Below are positions 33,621 to 45,138 of a stretch of 64,000 nt of DNA, in pieces. Origin of the DNA: Pseudopyrenochaeta lycopersici. Lineage: Eukaryota > Ascomycota > Dothideomycetes > Pleosporales > Pseudopyrenochaetaceae. The notes under the pieces are model-generated. The model did no database searches. It was given only the letters and a program-made list of their open reading frames with translations, and had not been told where the DNA came from. Within the stretch, counting starts at the first letter, position 1. Every line of letters begins with the position of its first letter. The translations under genes and the position numbers were made by a program. Location of the stretch: the NCBI GenBank assembly GCA_003313425.1, contig NHZP01000033.1:62001-126000 (forward strand), written 5' to 3'.

Positions 33621-35054
33621 TCAATTGCCAATACTTTTGTTCACTGGTGTGATAACGATCCTCCGATACGTTGTTAGGTTTGGTGTCCCATTATCCGTGA
33701 CTTCTAAGATAATATGCAACGGCGATCCTCTTTCTGATAGTCGGACCGGCTTTGATCTTATGATTTCACAAGATTTTTCTCGCGGAGGGATTGAAATATC
33801 CACTTTCGTCCCATCCTCTGATGGCTTTAAGTCCACGTTGACAACCTCCCATGAGTGGTACGTCTGGATCGCGCTTGGTTCACGGTATTGCCACCACTTA
33901 TACGACAGCGCGTCTCCATCAGGATCATAGCTTTTTGACGCATCGAGCGTTACTGTTGAACCCGCATCGACGTCTATAAATATTGGCGCGAGACCCTTGT
34001 TGCCATCAACCTCCACAACGGGTTGATGATTGACTTTACTGAAGTCTGAAGTTAGCGTCCACTGCATTCTGGCGGCGAAGTCAGTCTGAAATGCGTTTCG
34101 CCACCGCCAGACTGTTGCTCGCGTTGATCGATGCTTATTTCCGTCCAATCCCACAACTTCATCATCACAATCCGCATGATGACCCCTTGGTGGAAGGCCG
34201 TTCGGGCTAACGTTCACACTCAAATACCGGCCCCCCCAGCTTCCCCAACTCGGCTCTTCAGGCACCCCCAGTCCATTCTGAATCATATACAAAAATGTTG
34301 GCGTATCACCTTCCATCGCATACATGACATCTGGATACTTTGCACCCAGGGGCCCGATTTGCAAATTCTTTTTGATCCATTCTGGAGATACCATTGATCG
34401 ATCAGCAGCCCCACGGTCAGCAGGTATGTCGCCTGAAATACCAATCCACGCAGCAGAAAAGTATTGGTTCCAGCCATGGACTGAGCAGATGTAAAACAAA
34501 TCGGGCCACTGCTGGCGAATCCAAGCACCCGTGTCATCCTGGTCGGAAATTGTGTAAATACGCAATTTCGACCGCAGGCGAGCCGCATCTGACCGGTTTC
34601 GTATTCTGTATAGGACAGAGGCGAGCACATTGGTACCACCCCATACTAGCACCCATAAGGGACGCTCATCTGGCTTCTCAAGTTGCTTTAGAAGTAGTTC
34701 GGAGCCCTCGCTCAGTGGAATGCTGTCGCCGACTGCTTCCATACCGTAGACAGGAGCACCAGGTTTTATGAGGGTTCTGATATGCTCGGGAGTTGGGTAC
34801 GGGTCATCTGGATGTGCATGGGAGTTGAGATTATGTAGGACCTCCGAATAGCCATCCACGATGTCGTGTAAAGCTTCCGGGGCTACCCTATCGCGCAACC
34901 ATGTTGAAGTTGTGGGCACAATGCCCTCGGTTTCGAATTGGTTCGAGTATGTTAGGTATCGGCAGAACGATTGTGCATCATCTGGCTCATTGGTGATATC
35001 TGTGAGGATGAAGATTCGCGGTTTCGTTGGATACGAATTCAACGTGTGGGCCAT
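33621..35054 (-). CDS. DUF1593 nucleoside-hydrolase-like protein
   Basis: An intronless 477 aa protein from ATG 35054 (MAHTLNSYPTKPRIFIL); the frame is open to 35144 with another ATG there, but the internal start sits directly before the conserved domain. Residues 13-300 form the DUF1593/Sde182-type domain with the nucleoside-hydrolase-like acidic motif TDITNEPDD (Asp19, Asp25, Asp26), followed by LWVLVWGGTNVLASVLYR. The C-terminal about 110 residues form a PKD/immunoglobulin-like module (DASKSYDPDGDALSYKWW). No signal peptide is seen. The family is widespread in saprotrophs and often assumed to act on glycosides. It lies downstream of and on the same strand as a sugar transporter, hinting at a shared substrate. 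Confidence 0.85.
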   Translation of the reverse strand: MAHTLNSYPTKPRIFILTDITNEPDDAQSFCRYLTYSNQFETEGIVPTTSTWLRDRVAPEALHDIVDGYSEVLHNLNSHAHPDDPYPTPEHIRTLIKPGAPVYGMEAVGDSIPLSEGSELLLKQLEKPDERPLWVLVWGGTNVLASVLYRIRNRSDAARLRSKLRIYTISDQDDTGAWIRQQWPDLFYICSVHGWNQYFSAAWIGISGDIPADRGAADRSMVSPEWIKKNLQIGPLGAKYPDVMYAMEGDTPTFLYMIQNGLGVPEEPSWGSWGGRYLSVNVSPNGLPPRGHHADCDDEVVGLDGNKHRSTRATVWRWRNAFQTDFAARMQWTLTSDFSKVNHQPVVEVDGNKGLAPIFIDVDAGSTVTLDASKSYDPDGDALSYKWWQYREPSAIQTYHSWEVVNVDLKPSEDGTKVDISIPPREKSCEIIRSKPVRLSERGSPLHIILEVTDNGTPNLTTYRRIVITPVNKSIGN

Positions 35055-35751
35055 GGTGGTTGATTGATGATGAACAGGTCCGAATGAAATGTTAGCAAAG
35101 TATAGAAGATTTGCGAAGCTCTCATAGTGTTTTGTTGATCTCAATTGATAATCCCATAGACGAAGACATTATTGGTATGTGGACTTTAAGTGTGGCTTGA
35201 TGGGGAAGTGCGAACCCCGTCCCCGCACTCGGAAGTATTCCGAACATCAGGTAACAACACCAAAGAAGTAATGTTACGCACCGCCAACCGTGTACTTCCC
35301 GAAGTGATGCCATTGGAGTGGCTTGCGTCAAGCGAGCCCCTCCGGACTGGCAACCAGTCTGGCAGGTATCATCCTGTCTTGACCGTCTACGATCTAATCG
35401 AGATATCGTTTTTCTTCGAGCCCTCATACGTATTAAAGTGTGACCGCTCGACTTATCGCGGCCATGCGCGAGAACGAAAGAAAGAAAGTGCGTGGAAGAA
35501 ATGACGTTGAATCTCCGAGTTGAGCTCTAGCCATGTTGACGGCATGCGTAGGTCATGTCTTTGCCAGAAGGACATATTACAAGAATAATGTTGTTTATAC
35601 ATGCTAACAAGAACAGGGCGGGACCGCTCTTGCTCAATAACGCGCTTTGATATTTCTACTCTACAAAGGACCTGTCCATTCGTTGCTGGCACGGCAGCAC
35701 TTGACAGACCTTACAAATACATATGCTGTTGTTTTGTAGCTGCCAAACAGC
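35055..35751. promoter_or_regulatory. Promoter region of the DUF1593 gene
   Basis: About 700 bp between the transporter's stop and the DUF1593 start. It contains CGG-N7-CCG at 35230-35242 (spacer AAGTATT, whole site an inverted repeat CGGAA/TTCCG), a Zn2Cys6-type recognition arrangement 176 bp upstream of the ATG. Confidence 0.4.
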
Positions 35752-37480
35752 CTATACCTCCTTAGTGTTCATCGCTCCTGCAGCAGCATCATTTCGCTCC
35801 TGCGTTGTTGACTTGTAATTTTTGAACTGTCTTGCAGGCACGCCCTTTGCAAACATCTCATCCAGTTCCTGATAACTTCTGCCCGTTGTTTCAGGTTGAT
35901 AGAAGAAAAGATATACAATACAAATCAGGCATGTGCCCCCAAAGATGAAAGCAATCTTGGCTCCCAAGTTGGCCTGATCCGGGTTGAACATGTAGGGGAT
36001 GGTAAACTGCCACATAACATTGATGGACGAGGAAACGGCGAGCCCAATGGCGACGGTTTTGTAGCGTAGGCGGGATGTGGATACTTCTGCTAGGAGAGCG
36101 AAGGCTGTGCTGCCAATTGTGACGTTGTACCACCAGGAGTAGACGAGAATGAATGCGACAGTGCCCTTGACCATTGCAGGATTAGTAGTGTTTGTGCCAA
36201 GACCACCGGTGATGAGGAGAAACATCGTGAGGATGATAAGACCGTAGAAAGTGAGGCCTCGGCGGCCGACTTTGTCTAGTATAGCAGCTGCCATTAAATT
36301 ACCCACAATGGAAAGAGTAGGTTGTGCGATTTGCACTTTGAAACTCATATCAGTCGTATATCCCGCAAGCTGGAGGTAGTAGGTGAAGTACCCAGCTACG
36401 AAGGCGATACCGGACAGTGACTGTATACACATGGGCATGATGCTGATTATAGTGCGGCGAAGATTCGACTTGCGGAAGCATTCGGCATAAGTGACACCTG
36501 CAGTCTCTTTCTTTACTTCTTCAAGCGTAACTTGAACAAGTGCGAGACGTTTCTCTCCACGCTCGCCGGTGTAACCGAGTTTGTGTAGGCTTTTGAGTGC
36601 CGCGTCGTTTCGACCTTTGGAGACGAGCCACCAGGGCGACCTAGACAGGATCAGTGGGAGATTTGCGATCAATGTGGATGGGACACTTACTCAGGCATAA
36701 AGGGCCATATGATAGCGGCAACAGCCGCAAAGCCCCATTGCGAGCAGAAGATTGTTCGATAAGCCCATCGCGTCTGAACGGCACCTGTATACTTGATGAT
36801 GATAAAGGCAGTGAGTGGGCCGATACCGTAGGATACTCCAAGGAAACAAGTGAGGATACCTCGAAGCTTGAGAGGCGCAATCTCTCCAACGTAGGCAACC
36901 ATCATGGTAGCGATGATGCCAATAGACAAGCCATTGAGGAGCTTCCCTGCGAAGAAGACTGCATTGGTCGTTGCAACGAATTCCACGGCAATGGCAATAA
37001 AGGCAATGACCAAAGCGATGAGGAGGGTGTATCGACGTCCGATCCAGTCTGCTACTTGACCTGTAAACAAACACGCGACAACCTTTCTTCTATGTGTAAG
37101 CAAGACAACATTTGTAACTTTTGTAGTTGGTGTACTTACGAAGCAGATGGAGCGCCGCTGAACGCAGATTGCCAACCTGCGGGCAATACGTATTTACCAG
37201 ACCCTTTCGGGAATTCAAAACCGAAATCTTTTCTGAACTGTGGAATACCAACCACCGCTCCAGCAGCTTGCGTTTCAAATGCCACCAGAATGATAGTCCA
37301 GCAGGCATAGAGACACCAAATGAAGGCCCACGGGTTGCCTTTCAGTGTCTCCCACATGGTTCCATCGTGGTCCTCGAAGTCGGTTGCGTGTGCGGCGACA
37401 TGCTGGGAGTCGTTGAAATCAGTATCGATGTGCTCAACACCAGGCTTGGTCGATGTCTTTTCATTGAGTGTGGCTGGCAT
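35752..37480 (-). CDS. MFS sugar transporter
   Basis: Three exons (37480-37140, 37086-36691, 36640-35752) with 53 and 50 nt introns encode 541 aa. Joins read SGAPSAS-KVVACLFTG and FMPE-SPWWLVSKGR. The sugar-porter hallmarks are all present: ADWIGRR in loop 2-3, PWWLVSKGR after helix 6, LDKVGRR in loop 8-9 and PETTGRSYQELDEMF after helix 12. Twelve membrane helices fit the length. The long cytosolic N-terminus and overall sequence are like fungal alpha-glucoside/maltose-type or general hexose transporters; specificity is unknown. Together with the DUF1593 gene it forms a same-strand pair. The first acceptor (AAG) is slightly atypical but is the one that keeps the frame. Confidence 0.9.
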
Positions 37481-39456
37481 GTTGGTAGCGCGGCCCAGAA
37501 GTGTGGAGTGCAGCTTGTCTGGGGAATCTCCATGGGGAACTATCGATGGTTTTCAAGTCGATCGCAAAGAGGCTGACGGGTGATGCTGTGGAAGGGATGA
37601 CTCGCTCTCGGAACGCTCCCCGAACTCAGAAACTGAAGATGTTCGCCCCTTATGGTCGGACCTCTCACTTCGACTTGGCCTAGCACCTTAAAATCTACCC
37701 AATCAATTTATTTCCTGACTCAAGGATCTCAACCTTCGCGAGGCAAAACCTGAATGACGGGATGTTGGCGCTCTCATCCCAGCATTCGCGCATCTCATCA
37801 CCGAAGGGAATGCCTTTTGTGGGTTCGGCAGGTTAGGGTTCCCCGCAATTCAAAACCCAGAAGAATACGACCGCCCCCAAAAGGGTAACTTTTAGCCACA
37901 AACCCCTCAAACTAGGGAATCATAGGCGCCAATAAACAACGATTTCCTCGGGGAATCCATGAGTCTCTAAGCGCAATGCGATACATAGCATAGATTTGTC
38001 GTCTCTAGTAAACTGGCTTCCTTTCCGCAAGTTGGAGGCTCGTACAACTTGAAGTGGAGCTATGGGGCTATATTACCACAGACCTGTCATTCGGCCATTA
38101 CCCCTTGTACGTACCGTGGGTGCCTCATGATTCCTAAATAAGCACATATTGTCGTAATAGCGGTTGGCCTTCGATTTTTGTCCTAATCTCTGTGCATGGT
38201 ATGCAAAAGCATTGAGAATGACAGGGCTCTGTCTCCTAGAATGTGACATCGTGAGCCACTCAATACCCTCGCGCAGCTTCTCAATATGTTGCAAAACTTG
38301 GATGTGGAGTCACAACTGATTGAGCGGCAACCAGGGGATCTTATTTACGCGCCACTTTTACGACAACTTCAAGCCAGCCATGACTTACACATTCCGCAAA
38401 GGCCGCTTTCCCCAGAAACCCTCAAATCTCTCTAACAAGGTAAGAAAAATGAGATTTAAAGTTTCTATACCACTAGTCGAAGTTGCGGGATAGCCAATCT
38501 GAAAATGAAGACGTAAGACACGACGCTATCGCTGCCTAGAGAGTCTGCTAGCTCATATCATGACAGATGCAATCTTATTAAACCAGGGCATATTGTGTAC
38601 ACATGATAATAGGGCGTTCTCTCTAGTCGATCTAGGTAATACCTGGTACTATATCTGCCTAAATGGTAACCAATGTCGTGGGGTTTAGTGTGTCAATTGT
38701 GCCGTTCATAATATCAAGCCAAGGTGTGCTAGAAGGGAAACCGCACTGCTCAGCTATGCATGCGGCGCCCTGACGGTTCGGGGGGAAGCTAGAATATCGA
38801 TATAAGTAACCACAATTTCTTGTGGTCCTCTACGTATTACTGTTTTCATACAGTTTCGGGAGTTTTAGTATATTTAGCTTACCAATCTTCCTTAGCCATA
38901 CAACTTAAAAGCATGGGACTTCAATTAGTGTAATCATGCAATGCTCTTGAAATACCATGCAATATGTGGCGACCAGAATCTAACACTGTTGTGACAGATA
39001 TATGTCTGCTTTGGAAGGTGCTCGTGACCGCGCCTGCGACCGCGTTGATGTTGCAAGAGTACGCATGTTCTGTGAGCGAAGAAATGGTTGCCGTGCGATA
39101 AGGATATTGACAAGACCGAGAATCCTTGATAGGGTTGATGTCGTCGATCAGTACACTAAGCCAAAGCCTGACGGCAGTGCTCGTTTGACAGCTGTTTGAA
39201 TGAGCTGATAAGCACGATGGATCATGGAGGTTGAATGTTGAAAGACTGGCAGCAGTTTACGGACTGTTAGTTTAAAAGCAAGCTTCGCACGCTGAAGACA
39301 CGCTTCCTTTTGCGAGATTCATGACACGTATATGCAAAAGTAATCGATTGGTATCACCCGTTCAATTCAACCATTAACAATAGCGGCTCCATACAATCGT
39401 ACAATTTTAGTCGTAGCGGTTCAACCTTCTCAAAGCCGGCCCAACAACAGATCACG
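37481..39456. other. Gene-poor region
   Basis: About 2 kb. The first 200 bp should hold the MFS promoter. A 73-codon frame on the minus strand near 38073-38294 has no recognised content. AT-rich around 38570-38960. No RNA gene seen. Confidence 0.5.
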
Positions 39457-39723
39457 TCAATATCTTTGCCCATCTGCCCTTCCCATGGAATCTGGATGAC
39501 GCTCCGTCTTGCTTATGATATACCATGCATGAATAACACCTGGGATCCACCCCAAACAGCAGAGCAGGATATTGATGAGGAGGTCCGCGCTGCAACCGCG
39601 TCTCATTGCGACAGGTAGAAACGGGATCCAAATCGCGAGAAAATAGAGGAGGATGGTGCCCTTTTACTAATTAGTGAGTGATATTCTCAATGTTGCTAGC
39701 ATACTCACTGTGCTTGACGGCAT
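39457..39723 (-). CDS. Pmp3/UPF0057 plasma-membrane proteolipid
   Basis: Two exons (39723-39709 and 39660-39457) with a 48 nt intron encode 72 aa; the first exon is 15 nt and codes only MPSST. The body shows two membrane helices with the family signature: [36 protein letters not shown] and [11 protein letters not shown]. Pmp3-type proteins are small proteolipids that help maintain plasma-membrane potential and cation tolerance. The C-terminal tail ([12 protein letters not shown]) is a little longer than in yeast Pmp3. Without the tiny first exon the gene is easy to miss. Confidence 0.88.
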
Positions 39724-40230
39724 TTTGAGGGTTGTTGTTCCTGTTAGGACTTTGGGGTTTGTGGCCTTCGGTTGTAATTTCGCTGTTGTTGCAAACCAGT
39801 TTACGATAAATGCTGGTCGTGTGTTTAATCCGAGAGTGGTTCTAAATAGAGAAGTGCAACATTGAGGCTGGCCATATTATTTATCATTTCTCGACTATCT
39901 AGTGGGTGACGTCGCTGAAAACCGAGTTCTTGGATTCGGGCGCTTTCCGTCGCATCCTATTTGATGGCACAGCCGTGTCATCCGTGAGCCGAGGGCTGTT
40001 GTCCAACAACGTAACACAAACCGCTGAACGTTTACCAGGGATCAAGCAATGTGGAGGCGTAGAACGCTCAAGACATGATGTGGACCGTGGCGCAGGTGGC
40101 GCATGACGACGAACGCTGTGTTGAGGCTGAGCTAGGCGAGGCGGTTTTGTTTGATGCCGTTCGATCCGAGTGGGCAGGGCAAGGTCTGCGCAGACTACTG
40201 CGATGGCATGTCTGAACCGTCCTCTGCAAA
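39724..40230. other. Intergenic
   Basis: 507 bp between the Pmp3 start and the rhomboid stop (both minus strand). Nothing beyond the Pmp3 promoter is expected. Confidence 0.5.
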
Positions 40231-41514
40231 TTACGTGACCAATGGCATCCAGACATATTCCTTCGCGTCAAAATAGACATACGCTGCACCAATGCCGAGG
40301 CTAGCAAGATGGACCTATGATGGTCAGCAATAGTCAAAGATTGCTGATACACAACCCACAATTAGAGCAGGTCGATTTCCCCCCTTGGACGTCTTCACTA
40401 ATGCAGCCAGCTGCCAGAGTGTGAACAGCGCTCCCCAGTACTTTGCGTCCAATCGCAGGATGAGGAAACTTGGCATCCACACTCTTTCATTCGGATACGC
40501 CATACAGAATGCGCCAAAGACAGCCGCGATCGCACCGCTAGATCCCATGTTCAGAGGTAAACCTTTGACTGAGCCCCACCGGAATGCAAAATGCTGTAGA
40601 TAGCTGGTGATGAGCGGAACGCTTGCAAAGAATGCAGCCGCGTGAAATAGATCGCCATCAAAATACCGGACAACCCCAGGGAGGAACCAGCATAGCGCAA
40701 ACATATTCTGACCGACATGTGCCCAATTGCTATGCACGAAAGGGTACGTGAAAGCCGTATAATTCTTCTCCCCTGTAATGTGAATGAGATGCTCCCAGAT
40801 GGGTAGGGGAGACCTTTTCATAAAGTGGATCGCAACGCTCGCCACGACGATGCCAATGGTGAGTCTATCGAGTTCGTTCCAGCCTTTTTGGAGACCTTCC
40901 TTGACTACAGTCGGGGTAAGAAACCAAGTTTGTGAGGGTGTTTCTCGCTCAGGTCCTAAAGTGCCGCCATTCGTAGCGGTCAGGCTGTACTTTGCGTCGA
41001 CATAGGCAAATGTGCTATATGTGCAAGTAACAGCAAAGAAAGTCCATATTCCCGGCCACAGCAATTTCCTCCGGTTTTTGATGATGCGCTGCTGAATAGC
41101 TTCCTCCTTTTCATCGATCTCTAGCGTCTTTTCATCAACACCCTTCGTCCCTACTGGGGAACTCTCTGTAGATATTCCTGTGGCAGGCGTAGGAACATCG
41201 GGCTCTGAGACGACTATCTTTTGAACATCCGGTGATGCTTTTCTGCTAACCCAACTCAGTCGGTTCAGCAAAAGGGAAGCTTTTCGAGATGCATCGACGC
41301 GATTTTTTGACCGGGATTGATCAATCTTGCGCTGCCCTGCAGTGGAAGAGCCTCGGGTCGGGCCAGGTGGCTTTGTGGAATCCGATGCGAGACGCGTAGA
41401 GAACGAAACGACAGGACTTGAAGAATTGGAGATTCGAAATATATCTAGTGATAATATACTAAGTCGAGACGTGCATCTATTAGCTGGACGCTTGGCTAAC
41501 ACACACAAGGCCAT
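40231..41514 (-). CDS. Mitochondrial-type rhomboid serine protease
   Basis: Two exons (41514-40360, 40314-40231) with a 45 nt intron (RPALI-VHLASLGIG) encode 412 aa. The basic, Ser/Arg-rich N-terminus suggests mitochondrial import. Membrane segments start at about residue 150 (LLWPGIWTFFAVTCTY). Rhomboid features are YTAFTYPFVHSNWAHVGQNM, then GSSGAIAAVFGAF with catalytic Ser326 in GxSG. In the last helix a His is present (VHLASLGIG), but the usual HLGG is not intact. Relatives such as Pcp1 cleave inner-membrane substrates including the dynamin Mgm1. The start is the first in-frame ATG; an upstream exon is possible because splice-like signals precede it. Confidence 0.85.
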
Positions 41515-41737
41515 GCCGCCAAAAGGTTTATGAGTTTCGAAGCCTGCGATCCGATCAAAAGATGTGTCGGAGTTGTACAAGTTGAAAAGGAGTGTCTAAA
41601 CAACCGGCATACTTAGAAGTAGAAGAATGAAAAAAAGATTTTAGGTGTAGATTGACAAATGAGAAAGCACAGAAGTCGTAGTTGATGTGAACCCTAAATG
41701 AAAAGTCGCGTCTCACATTTTTAGCGAAACGCCAGAG

Positions 41738-41743
41738 CACGTG
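41738..41743. promoter_or_regulatory. CACGTG box upstream of the rhomboid gene
   Basis: CACGTGAC lies 224 bp upstream of the rhomboid ATG, a common bHLH (Cbf1-like) site. One isolated hexamer, so modest support. Confidence 0.3.
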
Positions 41744-42539
41744 ACAAGAACCGTATCTGCGTACTTAACTAGCTAGTCTACGCTCTCTATGAGAACACAC
41801 AAATCTGGCTCTGCGGAACAATCAGGCATATGGCTAAGACGAATAGCTTTGAGGAGTTGGATTGCGTTAAAAAGCTGTTGATACCGCATAAGCTCTAACT
41901 TAAGACAACTTCTATTGCTTCTGTTCTTTGTTAGTATATGCCTTGTTTAGATTCTAAAGTTCTCTGACTACTATTAAGCTCTGCGTTTACTAGGTAGCCT
42001 AGCAATGTCCGGATACTCTAGCGAGTGCATTGTGATGATGATTTTACGTTAGTTAAGCGATGTAGCAATTGCTAAGCTGAGGGAGCGCGTCAGGCTCGGC
42101 GTGGAAGTCGGGTCGAAGTTATTATAACAGACAAGTTATAGATTAGCAAGGGAACGCTCAGTAAATTGGTTTGGTGCTAGCATACGACTATTTTCTCGTC
42201 ATGTGGTCGTAGGGCCTTATGGCTAATTGCAATTATTGCCTCAGTCGGCCAACAGTAAGCTGACCCGAAGTTGAACAAACCACTATACTTGCATACATTG
42301 GGATCCGGTTACTCCAACACTCAAAACTTCAAGAATTGAGCTTGTTTGCATTGACATGATGAAAGAAGGATGTGGGGGGCATTTATCTTGGTAACTTCCC
42401 CGCCGAAGGATGGCGCTAGTTTAGTTTCATTGTAATTGTGCTTCTTGCTGTAGGCGAGGACTCGAACGGAATTGGTGGTATGAAGAACCCTGGAGGGGGT
42501 GGTCCGCTGCATTACGATACATACGGTTCTGCAGGTCAT
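41744..42539. other. AT-rich intergenic region
   Basis: About 800 bp, notably AT-rich between 41880 and 42060, with no gene seen. Confidence 0.5.
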
Positions 42540-42540
42540 G

Positions 42541-42791
42541 ACTACGAACAGCTGAAATAAAGCCTCCGTGTCGTGGAATTGCTTCTTGAGGCGGGTGCCG
42601 ATCCAAGGCTTCGAGGTTTAATGGGTCAGTCTCGGACTCAGGAACTTGAATCGTGGTTTAGAGCATACAACGAGGGCCACTCGAATTGGGGGATAGAGGA
42701 TCTTGAGTTGTACCCTTTCAGCGACGCGGTATTAAAGGCTATGAAGAAATTGGCAGCTAAGCTCAATGGTGAGCTTGCGTGGCTTATATAA
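42541..42791 (+). pseudogene. Ankyrin-repeat gene fragment
   Basis: An isolated stretch reads SLRVVELLLEAGADPRLRG, a textbook ankyrin-repeat second helix and turn, then about 55 more residues (SNWGIEDLELYPFSDAVLKA) before a stop at 42789-42791. An in-frame TAA lies just upstream and there is no full repeat array. It looks like the remnant of a larger ankyrin protein. Weak alternative: the last exon of a gene whose upstream exons I cannot find. Confidence 0.45.
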
Positions 42792-43681
42792 AAAGATCGG
42801 TCGCTAACAATATAGTCGCAATAGCACAAGATGGCGGGTCGAACCAACAGATTTTTGAAGAGTCTGCTTCTTCCGCGTCATTCCTCGACAAGTTGAAATT
42901 TCGGTAATAAGTCATGTTTTCATTCCTGATACAGAAAAGCCGATATAGCTGCGAGCACATGCGCCTCTAGTAGAGGCTCAGAAATTGTAGAGATGCGGGA
43001 GACCTATTGGTCGCCTTTTGCCATAGAAGAAGTCCATCATACCGTTAAGTCTAACCCCAGCCGCGACAACCTGTTCCTAATGTGCTAGTCGCCCACACCA
43101 AACTGTGTGCGAAGATGGACGCCGCATGCGATAATTCTGGCATACTACTTCGACTATTCCTTGCAAAGGCACAAGTATTAAGGGGAAGAGAAAGAGTCTA
43201 TGGAAGGAAGCGTTGACATAGGTTGCAGACTCTGTCAATTTGATCAGATGGAGTACATCTCCACGTCCCACAACAATCATCCAATGGGCGTTGAAATTGC
43301 TCTGAGATGCTCAGTATGGCTCTTGTGTTCGGCTCCATGAAGCGAAGATTTTCAAAGAAGGTATAGCGTAAAGGCCAGACACCGACAAAAAGGTGTAATT
43401 GTGTGTCTGCACGCTACTGGACAGTTATCCTGCTATGACCCCAGTGTTGTGTCCGCTTACCGGGAAAATGAAAGGCCAAGCCGAGTCTGCATGCATACTC
43501 GAGATGAAATGCCGTTTTGAGCGGACAGGGATCGGCTCATATCCTGGACTGGGATGCAGAAAACGGTCTGGAAATTTGTCAATGTTTGTTTAGCTCGGAC
43601 CGAGTGTCCTATATATGGCTTCCAGATTGTCGTCTATTTGTACTATCCGTCCGAGTTCTGCACACTCTGACGAGGAACAGT
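42792..43681. other. Intergenic, promoter side of the tyrosinase gene
   Basis: About 890 bp; no gene recognised. Confidence 0.5.
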
Positions 43682-44903
43682 ATGAAGGGTTTAGTACGCC
43701 TATTGCTCCATTTTCTGTCATTGGCACAATTTCAATGGCTCATAGCGGCCACGCCAGTAGACAGAGCTTCTAAGCCAGGGAAATGTCGCAAGATAATTGT
43801 TCGCAAAGAATGGTGTGTTTAGCAAGATATCTAACAAAGTACTGGAAACAAGCAGTTGACAACTTCATAAAGGCGCTCTTTAACCAAGCCTGAGAGGCTA
43901 CATTACATCTCGTCGGTGCAATGTCTCCTAAGGAAACCAGGCATAACACCGCCAGCGGCCGCTCCAGGCGCGGTTTCTCGATACGATGATCTCGTTGCGG
44001 CTCACATCAACCAGACCATGTCGATCCATTTTGTGGTGAGTGCAAGTATAGCTGATGAATTACTTCGCTGGCTCAGACATAAAGGGTCATTTCCTCCCCT
44101 GGCATCGGTTGTACACAGCATATTATGAGAAGCTGCTTCGCGAAGACTGTGGTTACCGTGGAGCACAACCTTACTGGGATTGGACGCTCGACACGCCCGC
44201 AACCAAGTTCGTCAAGTCTCCCGTCTTCGATCCGGTATATGGCTTCGGCGGAAACGGCCCGTTGATTCCAGTTAATACTTCGAATAATGAGGCACCGGGC
44301 CGGACAGGAGGTGGATGCGTCATGGACGGGCCCTTCAGGAACATGACAGTCCACCTGGGACCATTTGCCTCGCTCGAAAGAAATGATCAATGCCTGAAGC
44401 GCGATTTGGCGCCCCAGTATGCAGCACAGTATCTGGGGCGAGATAATCTTGATGCAGTGTTGTCGCAGTCTGATTATGGATGGTTCGCAAGAACACTAGA
44501 AGGCGGCACTGCTTGGGAAGATAGCCAGATCCACGCTGGTGGACAGTGAGTGTCTCATGCACATGGTCTACTATCTGTACTATGCTAATATGGCTGCTTT
44601 AGCTTTGGAGTGGGCGGTACATATGGGCAAATGGGCGACCCCTTCGCGTCGCCTTCTGACCCAATCTTCTGGTTGCATCACGCAAACCTAGACAGAGTAT
44701 GGTGGTCTTGGCAGAAAAAGGATGTAGAGAAGAGACTGCGGGATGTGTCGGGTCCGACAGTAATCTTGGATTGGGACAATGCGCTGGGCGGAAATGTGAC
44801 GATGGAGTTTCCGTTGTCGTTGGGTTACAATAATTGGGATGCGGTGGTTGAGGACATGATGGACATCAGATCTCTGTGCTATAGCTACGATGAACTGTAT
44901 TGA
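43682..44903 (+). CDS. Secreted tyrosinase (type-3 copper)
   Basis: Four exons (43682-43812, 43873-44035, 44085-44545, 44603-44903) encode 351 aa; introns of 60, 49 and 57 nt. Joins read RKEW-RSLTKPERLHYI, MSIHFV-GHFLPWHR and QIHAGG-HFGVGG. A signal peptide covers residues 1-22 (LLLHFLSLAQFQWLIAA). CuA ligands are likely His88, His96 and His105 (FLPWHRLY). CuB shows the IHAGGHF pair and LHHANLDRVWW. PYWDWTLD and DPIFWLHH are family-typical. It lacks the long C-terminal shielding domain of intracellular fungal tyrosinases, so it belongs with the short secreted type. It would oxidise phenols outside the cell. The third exon start uses an AAAG acceptor. Confidence 0.9.
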
Positions 44904-45138
44904 GCGAGAGAATAGCTGGCTGTCCCATGGCGGCAATGAAGCGTGTTTGCTGGTGCGATTGTCGAGCACGAGGCTGACAAGGCAAACAAGAAGAGCGGAC
45001 CCCCGAGGTTGTGCTTGGCAGTTGACGTAGCGATTTCACGAATGCGGGCGTGTCCTTTCCAAACACCAGGATTTCTCGCCAACAGCCATGATTAGTTTTG
45101 CACACTGCATGCCATAACCCCACGTGAATCACGAGGCA

